NCBI RefSeq assembly: GCF_900100795.1 | Contig: NZ_FNCO01000023.1 | Coordinates: 1-64,000 of the forward strand | DNA: 64,000 nt | Reading direction: 5' to 3' | Source of the DNA: Pseudomonas abietaniphila | Lineage (GTDB): Bacteria > Pseudomonadota > Gammaproteobacteria > Pseudomonadales > Pseudomonadaceae | In this document: positions 42,434 to 50,157 of the stretch, in pieces | Numbering within the stretch: the stretch's first letter is position 1 | How the letters are laid out: every line of letters begins with the position of its first letter | Notes under the pieces: generated by a model | Seen by the model: the letters and a program-made list of their open reading frames with translations, nothing else | Told to the model about the DNA's origin: nothing | The model's database searches: none | Translations under genes and position numbers: made by a program

Positions 42434-42961
42434 CTACTCGTCGATATCAATCACACCCTCATACTTGGCTTCAACCTGATCCAGCATGCCCGCCACAAGA
42501 GTTTCAAGATCGGAGAGCACTTCATCGCGTGTCCTGCTGGTTAGCGTCACGCCCTGAATCATATTGCGTAGACGTTCCTGCATCTGGGCCCGCAGTTCAA
42601 ACAGTTTAGAAATACGTTCGCACAACACGAGCATGAGCTTGTGGTTGGGCTCAAACTCCCGAGCCCTCTTCACTCTTTTGGTCAGGCCCTGGTGGCTGAT
42701 GTTTGTAGACATCCATTTGCCTTTGCCCGCACGCAGCTTGCGGTAGACGCGCACGAATGGTCTGGCCTGCCCACGGTGGCTGTTGAAGTCGATGGCGATT
42801 CGGCCTGTCTGGAACGGCTGCATCACGTACAGCAGATCTCCCATCCGAACCAGGAGATTGTCGATGCGGATGAGGTACTCGATAGCGGTGTCAATTGCGT
42901 CCCTGCCGCGCTGCCGGAGCTCTTCGAAATCGTCGATCGAGGGGGGGTTGTGTATAGCCAT
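42434..42961 (-). CDS. Hypothetical 175-residue protein divergent from the actin-like gene
   Basis: Helical soluble protein (FEELRQRGRDAIDTAIEYLIRIDNLLVRMGDLL) with a basic middle (FVRVYRKLRAGKGKWMSTN). The start codon region forms one of two direct repeats GGCTATACACAACCCCCC, suggesting control by a factor that binds there. Divergent from stbA-like gene with a 223-base spacer. Function unknown. Confidence 0.6.
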   Translation of the reverse strand: MAIHNPPSIDDFEELRQRGRDAIDTAIEYLIRIDNLLVRMGDLLYVMQPFQTGRIAIDFNSHRGQARPFVRVYRKLRAGKGKWMSTNISHQGLTKRVKRAREFEPNHKLMLVLCERISKLFELRAQMQERLRNMIQGVTLTSRTRDEVLSDLETLVAGMLDQVEAKYEGVIDIDE

Positions 42962-43130
42962 TGTTTAAGCGTTCGCCGGGGGGTTGTGTATAGCCGCGCC
43001 AAAGAGGCGTTCGGGGCGGATTTTGTTCGGCTACTGTTGGTATTGTCAATACGTGTTATGTATCTTAAACTCGCATCAATGTGCACCATACAGTAGGCAG
43101 TACGCATTCCACTGTAGTAAGTGAATAGTG
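42939..43130. promoter_or_regulatory. Divergent control region of the actin-like segregation genes
   Basis: Two direct repeats GGGGGGTTGTGTATAGCC at 42942 and about 42977, the ACACGTAT-type motif at about 43045-43060, and inverted GTGCAC boxes around 43080-43138. In ParMRC and StbAB systems the repeat-rich promoter region is the centromere; this stretch could have that role. Confidence 0.5.
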
Positions 43131-43184
43131 TGGAGTGCACATCGTTTCCAGTACGTAACCCATTGATCTGTAGGAAGTTAATTC

Positions 43185-44216
43185 ATGAAAGTTCGCACCG
43201 TTGTAGGCCTTGATGCCGGCCGTAGCGCCATGAAAGTCGTTGCATACCACGGGTCAAAGAGATTCGACGTGATTTTCCCCACCCTGGTTGTGGCTGCGGT
43301 GGAATTGAGCGACCCCACGACCGCTGCTCGGGCAAAACTGGAAACCGAAACGGTTGATGGCAAAGCCTTCTTCACCGGTGACACGGCCAGGCTGCAAGGC
43401 AACCTCACATCATCGGTAGGGCTGAATGACAACTGGACCGATACGCCTGAATATCTTGCTCTGATTCAGTCAGCGATCACCCGACTAAAGCACCAAGGAG
43501 TTCCCGGTCTTGATGATGCACTGATCGTAATCGGTACTCCTGCCAGGCTGTTCGGATCGCGCCAAGAAAGTCTTGTAGCCCGCACAAGTAAAGCTCTTCC
43601 TGCGGGGGTTGAATTGAAAGCTCTTCCTCAGCCTATGGGTGCTTACTGTGACTACATTCTTGATAAATCAGGAATGCCCATCAAAGAAAAGTTAATGGGC
43701 CAAGGCGGGAAATTGAAATCCTATGGCGTCATTGAAGGTGGACATTTCTCCACCGACTTTTTGTTGATGAAAGAGGGGCAATATATCGAACGGGGTGCTG
43801 ACTCTTGTTCTGGGATGAGTACCGCAGCTGAGCGACTACGCCATATTCTCGCGAAAAAAGAGATTCAGGCCAGTCTTGTCGAATGCGAAGAGTCCTTCAC
43901 TTCTAAGTGCTTGTATCAGTTCGGTACCGAACTGAACATTGAGGAAGAAATTGGCGAAGGACAAGGTCATGTCATTCAGGAGATCATCGCAAAGGCGAAT
44001 TCTCTCTTCGCGGATGACGCACGCTCGCTTACCGGCATTCTTATCGCGGGCGGTAGCGCTGGTGCAATTTACAATGTCACTTCCCAGACCTGGAAACACA
44101 GCATCCTCCTACCGAACTCTCGATGGGCAGTCGCGGACGGCTTCGCCAGATATGCTCTCGGACAACTGATCCGGGCATCCGTCAATGCAAACTCCCAGGC
44201 CGCCGTAAATGGCTAA
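43185..44216 (+). CDS. Actin-like plasmid segregation ATPase (ParM/StbA-like)
   Basis: A 343-residue actin-like protein. The N-terminal phosphate-binding loop is VVGLDAGRSAMKVVAY, with IVIGTPARLF in the middle domain, a YGVIEGGHFSTDFLL phosphate-2 motif and ILIAGGSAGAIYNVT adenosine motif near the C-terminus. ParM-type proteins form filaments that push plasmid copies apart. AGGAAG precedes the ATG. The partner gene overlaps its end by eight bases. The window thus has both actin-type and ParA-type partition systems. Confidence 0.85.
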   Translation: MKVRTVVGLDAGRSAMKVVAYHGSKRFDVIFPTLVVAAVELSDPTTAARAKLETETVDGKAFFTGDTARLQGNLTSSVGLNDNWTDTPEYLALIQSAITRLKHQGVPGLDDALIVIGTPARLFGSRQESLVARTSKALPAGVELKALPQPMGAYCDYILDKSGMPIKEKLMGQGGKLKSYGVIEGGHFSTDFLLMKEGQYIERGADSCSGMSTAAERLRHILAKKEIQASLVECEESFTSKCLYQFGTELNIEEEIGEGQGHVIQEIIAKANSLFADDARSLTGILIAGGSAGAIYNVTSQTWKHSILLPNSRWAVADGFARYALGQLIRASVNANSQAAVNG

Positions 44217-44889
44217 GCTCATACGGGTTTATGACCCGAACGAAAAAGAGCGGAAAATAAATCTTAATATTCCCGAGGATGCATGCCCTGGCCTTCTGGA
44301 GTTCATGTCAGAACTTCCGTATGGAAATGATACCCCCTTGATCCGTGGCGTTTTCTACCAGTGGTATCTGCGCAACCTTGAGGCGGGCACTCTGGATGAA
44401 GCCCTGAATGAGGTGTTGGCGGGGCCGGGAGGGCTGATTCCAACGGGAAGGCAATCCCGTCGAGAAGCCGCTCCGCAACCATCGAGAAAAAAACGTATGC
44501 CTCGGCAGCGTGAGGTGACGGCAAGAGCACTTACCGGTACGTCGCCCTCTGCTGGCGTTCACTCTGATGACCAGACATCACCAGGTCATCAACCAACCGG
44601 AAGAGGTTTGGATGCCCTTGAGCCGAAAGGTGGTGACAGCCATCCAGCTGAAACCGTGGGGAGCATGGCAACTGAAAGTGCGCACTCTCCAGTTCTCGAT
44701 CAGGTGGTGGCCGCCCCTCTTCCCCCGTCGATCGGCGAAGCGGCGACAAACGCTGGACCTACAGCCGCACAACCCGGGTTACTGCAAGATCGAGAAGAGG
44801 AGTTGGCGCAACCCAATCCTCCTGAATCACCTATTCCGGACGCGGACCAAATGGCCGTTCTGAACTCCATGGGCGCGATGTTCGGTTAA
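44209..44889 (+). CDS. Putative adaptor protein of the actin-like system
   Basis: A 226-residue protein that overlaps the actin-like gene by eight bases (coupled). The first 75 residues (LIRVYDPNEKERKINLNIPEDACPGLLEFMSELPYG) have a ribbon-helix-helix-like layout, while the rest is low-complexity, basic then acidic and Pro-rich. ParR/StbB adaptors bind the centromere and filament ends; the position fits that role. No clear ParR homology was seen, so the role is inference. Confidence 0.55.
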   Translation: MAKLIRVYDPNEKERKINLNIPEDACPGLLEFMSELPYGNDTPLIRGVFYQWYLRNLEAGTLDEALNEVLAGPGGLIPTGRQSRREAAPQPSRKKRMPRQREVTARALTGTSPSAGVHSDDQTSPGHQPTGRGLDALEPKGGDSHPAETVGSMATESAHSPVLDQVVAAPLPPSIGEAATNAGPTAAQPGLLQDREEELAQPNPPESPIPDADQMAVLNSMGAMFG

Positions 44890-44929
44890 GTCGAGCCGGG
44901 CATGCGTCACACCAGAAGGACAATCGAGC

Positions 44930-45454
44930 ATGAGTATTTACAGACGATCTGCTTTCTTGCTTCAAAGGATTGGGGCGATGGCAATCGACCTGATTGTGAT
45001 CGCCGCAACCCTTTCAGGCATTCTGGCATTGACTGCTTACCTGACTGTAGTTTTCAACCCCATCGCAGCCACTGGTCTAGCGCCAGTACCCGGTAGCACT
45101 ATGGGATGGTTCGAGGGTATAGCGTTAAGCCTCGCACCCTTCTTTCTTGCTCTCCTCCCACTTGCCTGGTTGGTGTACGAGGTAGGGCTGACCCGAACGT
45201 GGAACGGTGCGACGATTGGGAAAGTCCTGTTCCGGCTTCGCACGTCTTCATTATCCGGGCAGTTAACCATCTGGCAGTGTTTGTTCCGCACGACGTTGAA
45301 AATCTTGTCCGTCGTCCTGCTTCTGAGTATCGGACAGCCCTTGATCCTGGTGGTGGCACTTCTAGCCTTCCTAGCACTGCCCATTTTCACTGTGAAAGCG
45401 CAAGCCCTGTTCGACTTTGTGGCATCGACCGCCGTAATCCCACGCACGACCTGA
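44930..45454 (+). CDS. RDD-family membrane protein
   Basis: A 174-residue RDD protein: RIGAMAIDLIVIAATLSGILALTAYL carries the conserved Arg and Asp of the first segment, and GATIGKVLFRLRTS matches the second signature before two further membrane segments. Function of the family is not settled (some act in ion transport). Third gene of the segregation operon, followed by a terminator. Confidence 0.8.
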   Translation: MSIYRRSAFLLQRIGAMAIDLIVIAATLSGILALTAYLTVVFNPIAATGLAPVPGSTMGWFEGIALSLAPFFLALLPLAWLVYEVGLTRTWNGATIGKVLFRLRTSSLSGQLTIWQCLFRTTLKILSVVLLLSIGQPLILVVALLAFLALPIFTVKAQALFDFVASTAVIPRTT

Positions 45455-45470
45455 ATCACCCTCACTTATG

Positions 45471-45499
45471 AACCGGCCACCGCGCCGGTTTTTTTTTCT
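45471..45499 (+). terminator. Rho-independent terminator
   Basis: ACCGGC/GCCGGT stem and nine T after the RDD gene. Confidence 0.85.
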
Positions 45500-45664
45500 C
45501 TCATCATGATTATCAACCCGTGTTGACCATAACCTCTTGCAAAGTTAACGGATACTGTTACTGGAGAAGCCAGTTTAGGTCCGAGGTCGCGAAGCCTCCT
45601 TTGTAGTCAGAAACACGGTAAAGGGTCAGCGCATTACCCAAATACCCCTTGAAACTACCGCTCC

Positions 45665-45985
45665 CTAATGCATCCCCTGTGTTTGCTCTGTGTTCTCGAC
45701 TCGGTGATGCACCGCCAGTTTTGAGATCAGATCAATAGTCGTGTCCGGGCTTCTCCCAGGAACAGACAACGCAGCTGGACGATTAGGTCGCAGCGGTAAA
45801 CCTTCAGGTCGTTCACCAATACGTGAACAAGCGCCAATGACTTCCCCGGACTCGCGTCCTTTACATAGCAACCAGGTGCAACTGGTGGGGATTCGCAAAG
45901 CTAGCCAAGCAGGAGTCGTATTGCTATCGATACTCCTAATGGCGACAAAAGAGGTGAGCTCAGTCTTGGTAACGGTGGATTCCAC
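45665..45985 (-). CDS. Hypothetical protein, weakly supported
   Basis: A 106-residue frame on the minus strand containing TWLLCKGRESGEVIGACSRIGERPEG. No clear start signal, and codon use is only partly typical. It fills most of a gap between two plus-strand terminators. Confidence 0.3.
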   Translation of the reverse strand: MESTVTKTELTSFVAIRSIDSNTTPAWLALRIPTSCTWLLCKGRESGEVIGACSRIGERPEGLPLRPNRPAALSVPGRSPDTTIDLISKLAVHHRVENTEQTQGMH

Positions 45986-46016
45986 CTACAGCGCCGCGGC
46001 AGCTGTGGTTACCAGG

Positions 46017-46057
46017 ACTGGGCTCTTTTGCATGTCAAAAGAGACCCAGTTTTTTTA
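46017..46057 (+). terminator. Strong orphan terminator
   Basis: A 14-pair stem beginning ACTGGGCTCTTTTG, loop CATG-T, then seven T on the plus strand. It belongs to no recognised gene, see finding. Confidence 0.75.
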
Positions 46058-46180
46058 TACCTTGAGCCGACCTCCATCGGTGCTTCCGGATCTACCAGCC
46101 TTCCACTCATTTTCTATGCTCTTCCGCCTGCTTGACCATCGCTTCTGAAAATTTGCTGTAGCCAACCACGCAGACCAACC

Positions 46181-46200
46181 AGTATTATTGCTACATGTTA
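46181..46200. promoter_or_regulatory. Plasmid-wide motif before the lipoprotein gene
   Basis: Minus strand reads TAACATGTAGCAATAAT, almost identical to the copy at 54472. It overlaps the upstream ATG at 46195 and so supports the downstream GTG start at 46219. Confidence 0.45.
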
Positions 46201-46218
46201 TCCACCAGAGTCCTTCCC

Positions 46219-46854
46219 GTGATCAAACATCTGTTTGCGATTTTCGCGGCTACCTGCACCCTCTCATCCCTCACCGGTTGTGCTGCCAAACCTATCACGG
46301 TCGAAGACGGCCCAATTCGCATTCAGTCCGCCCAGATTAACGGCAGAATCCGAGAAGGCTGGACCGTGAAAGCTGTATCCAAGGATGGGCATCAGGAACT
46401 TGCCGACTATGCCAACCAATCGCTTAAAAAGGGTGGCTACAACCTGACCTCAGGTGATGCGAAACTCACATACTCCATCACTGAAATCTATGCAGGGCCG
46501 GCGTCCGACTATAAGGAGGCACACACCACCACAGGCAATGTCTTGGCGACAAGCGCATCGGTGGGTGTTTCAGTGGCGGCGTGCGCACTACTTCGCTCAT
46601 GCAATGATGCAGGTGTGGTCGGTAACACAGTCACATCAGGCGTTACGTCTGCCTCTGACGCAGCGCAAAACTCAAATGGTCAGAATGTGAGTGACCTGAA
46701 AGCGGTCAGCCTAGTGATCCACAGCATTTGCATGACCGGAATGGGTTGTGCGAGCTCGGCAGCAGCGTCCTCCGATCCATCCGTAACTCTGGATGATCTG
46801 CGAACGGCGAACGCCGTGCGGGGATTTCCAATCACGATGCGCCTGGGAGAATAA
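46219..46854 (+). CDS. Outer-membrane-type lipoprotein
   Basis: With GTG at 46219 as start the N-terminus is a compact lipoprotein signal (IKHLFAIFAATCTLSSLTGC, lipobox LTGC); an ATG at 46195 gives a longer lead. The mature part has KAVSKDGHQELADYANQSLKKGGYNLTSGDAKLTYSI and a Gly/Ala/Ser-rich hydrophobic centre. The general layout (lipobox, LADYANQSLKKGGY-like repeat, Ala/Gly-rich stretch) recalls TraT-type surface exclusion lipoproteins but I cannot show homology. Confidence 0.7.
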   Translation: MIKHLFAIFAATCTLSSLTGCAAKPITVEDGPIRIQSAQINGRIREGWTVKAVSKDGHQELADYANQSLKKGGYNLTSGDAKLTYSITEIYAGPASDYKEAHTTTGNVLATSASVGVSVAACALLRSCNDAGVVGNTVTSGVTSASDAAQNSNGQNVSDLKAVSLVIHSICMTGMGCASSAAASSDPSVTLDDLRTANAVRGFPITMRLGE

Positions 46855-46866
46855 TCAGGGCAAAAG

Positions 46867-46894
46867 AAAACCCGGCTACGCAAAGTAGCCGGGT
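46867..46894 (-). terminator. Terminator between converging genes
   Basis: ACCCGGCTAC/GTAGCCGGGT stem; TTTTCTTTTG follows on the minus strand, so it ends the gene at 46901 and may also stop the lipoprotein transcript. Confidence 0.7.
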
Positions 46895-46900
46895 GTGAGC

Positions 46901-47344
46901 TCAGGCAGATCGCCAAGCTCGGGAGGTTATGTCTGCGGCCAGCGGGCATCGGGTCAACAGAATTCTGTCAGCACCAACATTATCCCAGTACCCTTCTACG
47001 CTCAGATGTTCAGCGCCATGCTGCTGCACTGACGTTCTCGAAGGCAGGGCTGACAAAAGACCAGGCGCAGACGCAGGGTGGCTGGTACGCACCAGCACTT
47101 CAGCTTCTTCTGATCGCCAAACCTCGTTGTCGCCTGATTCGCTTTCAAACAGGGTGATCAGCCGAGTATTCGTGGACTCAAACTCGTCCTGATCATAGTG
47201 CAATGCCAAAGAGCGGGCGGATGCAGGTTCCATTGCGTAGAGGTGGAAGCGTTGCATGCCAGAAGGCGCGGCCGGTATTGCCAGTATCCCCATCTCTGCC
47301 AAACGCCGGCACAAGCTTGCGGTTCGTTTTTCTAGGTCGTTCAT
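46901..47344 (-). CDS. Hypothetical 147-residue protein
   Basis: Soluble protein with an N-terminal helix (NDLEKRTASLCRRLAEMG) and a central acidic loop (LFESESGDNEVWRSEEAEVLV). Divergent from the exonuclease gene by 147 bases. No family recognised. Confidence 0.6.
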   Translation of the reverse strand: MNDLEKRTASLCRRLAEMGILAIPAAPSGMQRFHLYAMEPASARSLALHYDQDEFESTNTRLITLFESESGDNEVWRSEEAEVLVRTSHPASAPGLLSALPSRTSVQQHGAEHLSVEGYWDNVGADRILLTRCPLAADITSRAWRSA

Positions 47345-47490
47345 ACAGTAGGCCTTCAGTGTTAGACGTGACAGAGGGATATGTCGTACACGCCCTTACA
47401 AACGAATTTCACTGGAGACGTTACGCATCTCTACTCATCAGGACTAGCACCGACATCTTGTCGGCGAGGTCTGCCTTTGTGGAGTATCCA

Positions 47491-48498
47491 ATGACCATGC
47501 GTATCATCACAGGCCCTGCGACGCAGCAAAACACCGCAGCATGGCTGGCGTGGCGTGCCAACGGCATCGGCGCCAGTGAAGCACCTGCAATCATGGGCAC
47601 ATCGAAGTTCCGAACCGCTTACGAGCTGTTTCGGCTTAGAAGGGGCATCGGCCCTCCCCCACCACCTAACCCTTTTCTGGACAGGATTCGTGCGAGGGGC
47701 CACCTGTTGGAACCCATTGCACGTCGAGCATATGAAAGGCATACCGGGACAACCGTTACACCAATCATTGCAGAGAGCAGCATCTACCCGTTCATCCGTG
47801 CCTCTTTCGACGGCTACAACGCGTTTGATGCGATACCTGTCGAGATCAAGTGCCCAGGAGATACCGCTCATGCTCTGGCAATGAAAGGCATCGTTCCACC
47901 TGAGTACGTTGACCAGGTCCAACAACAAATCTTTGTGGCAGAGGCGCAGTTCGCTCATTACTACTCGTTTGATGGGGAGAAAGGAGTACTGCTGAAGGTG
48001 CCTCGAAATCAGAAACGGATCGATCAGATCCTACGAGGTGATCATGAATTCTGGCACCGGCTGCAAACAGGGAAATGGGCCTCTGATGAATGGGTAGCGG
48101 CGGCAACTGCTTGGCAGTCTGCGCATCGCGAGTTGCAAGAAGCCCTCGCTCGTGAGGAGCAAGCGAGAAACGTACTTCTTACTCAGATGCCGCTCGGACG
48201 AAAACGACATGAGGGGAATGGAGTCTCTGTACTGCTATCACAGCGCAAGGGGCAAGTGGACTGGCGAAAGCTGCTCGCTGACAAAGGAATCAAAATCTCT
48301 GAAGATCAAATTGACCGTTACCGCAAACCAGCAACGGAAAATGCGATTGTCAGGGACACACAAGGAAATTCAAACATCCCGTCAGCCAACGTGCCTGGTA
48401 GCAGTGCCACTCCTCCGGCTCTTCATCCTGGGACGAAGTCATCAAAACCGTTCGATTCCATGGTCGACGTAGATCTGAAAATCGATCTCATTTTCTAA
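47491..48498 (+). CDS. YqaJ-type (lambda-exonuclease-like) nuclease
   Basis: A 335-residue protein with the YqaJ viral-recombinase pattern: WRANGIGASEAPAIMGTS near the N-terminus, GHLLEPIARRAYERHTG, ASFDGYNAF (core Asp), PVEIKCPGD (core Glu-x-Lys) and YVDQVQQQIFVAEAQFAHY. Such nucleases resect double-strand ends for single-strand annealing, usually with a Bet/RecT-like annealase; none is seen nearby. ATG at 47491 follows GTGGAGTATCCA; the longer frame begins inside the divergent gene. Followed by a terminator. Confidence 0.88.
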   Translation: MTMRIITGPATQQNTAAWLAWRANGIGASEAPAIMGTSKFRTAYELFRLRRGIGPPPPPNPFLDRIRARGHLLEPIARRAYERHTGTTVTPIIAESSIYPFIRASFDGYNAFDAIPVEIKCPGDTAHALAMKGIVPPEYVDQVQQQIFVAEAQFAHYYSFDGEKGVLLKVPRNQKRIDQILRGDHEFWHRLQTGKWASDEWVAAATAWQSAHRELQEALAREEQARNVLLTQMPLGRKRHEGNGVSVLLSQRKGQVDWRKLLADKGIKISEDQIDRYRKPATENAIVRDTQGNSNIPSANVPGSSATPPALHPGTKSSKPFDSMVDVDLKIDLIF

Positions 48499-48506
48499 AC
48501 GCTCAA

Positions 48507-48536
48507 CCACCTCCCTCATAAGGGGAGGTTTTTTTT
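48507..48536 (+). terminator. Rho-independent terminator
   Basis: CCTCCC-TCATA-GGGGAGG stem with eight T after the YqaJ gene. Confidence 0.8.
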
Positions 48537-48602
48537 CGTCGAAAATAGAGTTAGGGGTCTGTGTTCGACATCTCCGAGCATCAAGACATCAACGGGGTAA
48601 TC

Positions 48603-49145
48603 ATGAGACAGCGCATTAATGGGCATCACATCGCATGGATAGTTATCCTGATAGGCACACTTGCATTGATATGCAGTGGCTACGCGGGAAAGGTTGCTTT
48701 GCTCATCTTGGGAGTGGCTATTAACCTGCCCATTTGGGCACTGTTCAAAACTGGTAACTTCACATACTGGCCAGCGGTTGAATCAGCTCCAATCGAGAAG
48801 TTTAAAACTGTACGGGAGAAACCGTTCCGAAGAGAGAACAACCAAATCGGTAACAAGGTGACCGTACAGAAGACCTACAACCTGGATGACATTCCTTACC
48901 CGCCGAAACGCGTCACCAAGCAATTGGCAAATCTGCCGAGCAGCAATGGGCTAGGTACTTCCAAATCCAATGTACTGAAAGCACCAGAATGCGCAATCCT
49001 TTCACGGAAGCCTTCAACACCGGCGCACACAGGCCCGACGGGCGCTGCCGTCCCCTCCTGCGAAGGTTTGCCTCAACGCAAGCCTTCATCAGAGGAAGCG
49101 GACTTTGAAGATAAACTCATCGCTCCGATGGACGTATTTCTTTAA
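48603..49145 (+). CDS. Membrane-anchored hypothetical protein
   Basis: ATG 48603 follows CAACGGGGTAATC. A 180-residue protein with two close hydrophobic stretches (IAWIVILIGTLALICSGY and VALLILGVAINLPIWALF) and a long charged, Pro-rich tail. Probably anchors a soluble tail to the inner membrane. Unknown function. Terminator follows. Confidence 0.65.
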   Translation: MRQRINGHHIAWIVILIGTLALICSGYAGKVALLILGVAINLPIWALFKTGNFTYWPAVESAPIEKFKTVREKPFRRENNQIGNKVTVQKTYNLDDIPYPPKRVTKQLANLPSSNGLGTSKSNVLKAPECAILSRKPSTPAHTGPTGAAVPSCEGLPQRKPSSEEADFEDKLIAPMDVFL

Positions 49146-49158
49146 CTGCATCACACAA

Positions 49159-49188
49159 ACCGTCGCTCCTTATGAGCGGCGGTTTTTT
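49159..49188 (+). terminator. Rho-independent terminator
   Basis: ACCGTCGCTC/GAGCGGCGGT stem followed by six T. Confidence 0.8.
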
Positions 49189-49318
49189 ATTTCTGAAAAC
49201 TGTCTTACAATCCTGAGCGCACTTAGCTAATCGATTTTTTGCATACGTAAATTTCTGCATACCAAATTTTGCAGGCACTAAAGTGTAACAAAAGTTGAAC
49301 TTTTTTGACGTCAGTTTG

Positions 49319-49348
49319 TTGACCCGTTTATCTACAGGTCCCTATAAT
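49319..49348 (+). promoter_or_regulatory. Sigma-70-type promoter of the small-protein gene at 49396
   Basis: TTGACC (49319) and TATAAT (49343) with an 18-base spacer, 48 bases before the start codon. Confidence 0.7.
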
Positions 49349-49395
49349 TTGATTCTTGGATCCGATCACCGGAATTGAGAATTAGGGATACTTAC

Positions 49396-49680
49396 ATGTC
49401 ATATGGTTTAGACAACTCTCAAGGCGCAACAGAAATTGGCCTGTCCTCTCTGGGGTGCCTCTCCACTGAAGGCCGTCCGCGTTGCCCTCGCTTCAATAAG
49501 AACTGCTCAGTATCCTGCGCCACAAAATGCATGATCAAAGCAATGACCGATTTTCCTGAAGCGAAAGCTGAAATACTTCTAGCGGGTATCCAGATTGCGT
49601 CCGGGTTTGCATCTGATACTGCTCAAGTCATTAGTGCACTAGGCCGCTTTGAAAGAGCAATCCAGGTCACTACCTTCTGA
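49396..49680 (+). CDS. Small conserved-in-window protein, paralogue 1
   Basis: A 94-residue protein. ATG 49396 follows TTAGGGATACTTAC. It shares with the product of 49848-50132 the pattern EIGLxxLG, then AMxxxPExKxEILxAGxxI and an Arg-containing C-terminal helix, but adds a Cys cluster (CPRFNKNCSVSCATKC), possibly a metal site. Function unknown. Confidence 0.65.
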   Translation: MSYGLDNSQGATEIGLSSLGCLSTEGRPRCPRFNKNCSVSCATKCMIKAMTDFPEAKAEILLAGIQIASGFASDTAQVISALGRFERAIQVTTF

Positions 49681-49776
49681 AGATGGCCACTCGCCTCCAC
49701 CAAAAATAGCGCCTGCGTAATGCACAGTACACTGACAGTATCGTCGCGATCTTCCAGTTACGCGTTATGGATTCGA

Positions 49777-49804
49777 TTGACGTGGTCTGTCACGTACGTA
49801 TAAT
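49777..49804 (+). promoter_or_regulatory. Promoter with the plasmid-wide motif in its spacer
   Basis: TTGACG (49777) and TATAAT (49799) with a 16-base spacer; the motif CACGTACGTATAAT (49791-49804) overlaps the -10. It lies 44 bases before the gene at 49848. Confidence 0.65.
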
Positions 49805-49847
49805 CAAAATCAGCGACCTAACAGGTTGCGAGTAGAGGTAATGTTTC

Positions 49848-50132
49848 ATGATCCACGAATACTCCCCAATCGAGATCGGCCTTGATGCTCTCGGTATTGA
49901 ACCTGGTCAAAACCCTCTTGCTGTGTTTGAGCTCGAAGGAAAGGACCAAGCTTGCCAGGAACAAGTCGTTAGCGAGCGGATAGAACAAGCGATGATTTCG
50001 TATCCCGAGATCAAGATTGAGATCTTGGCTGCCGGAATGTCGATTCTGTTGAAGGTGTCCTCAAGCATCGGACATTTTAGAGACGTTGTTCTACCCCGAC
50101 TCGATCGCTCTGTGGACTTCGTGGCTTCGTAG
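49848..50132 (+). CDS. Small conserved-in-window protein, paralogue 2
   Basis: A 94-residue protein related to that at 49396 (EIGLDALG; AMISYPEIKIEILAAGMSI) but without the Cys cluster. It probably forms an operon with the sigma-like gene, which begins 26 bases later. Function unknown. Confidence 0.65.
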   Translation: MIHEYSPIEIGLDALGIEPGQNPLAVFELEGKDQACQEQVVSERIEQAMISYPEIKIEILAAGMSILLKVSSSIGHFRDVVLPRLDRSVDFVAS

Positions 50133-50157
50133 GATTTTGTAAACCAACGAGCCCCTT

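Larger units (their letters stand above)
45500..46216. other. Intergenic region holding a strong terminator and little else
   Basis: Only the weak minus-strand frame at 45665-45985 is possible. A strong plus-strand terminator lies at 46017-46057 with no plus-strand gene before it, so a small non-coding transcript is possible. The motif TAACATGTAGCAATAAT (minus strand) lies at 46181-46200. Confidence 0.45.

Noticed and set aside
45741..46148. 135-codon plus-strand frame over the orphan terminator
   Set aside because: It runs through the terminator hairpin and has no ribosome binding site.
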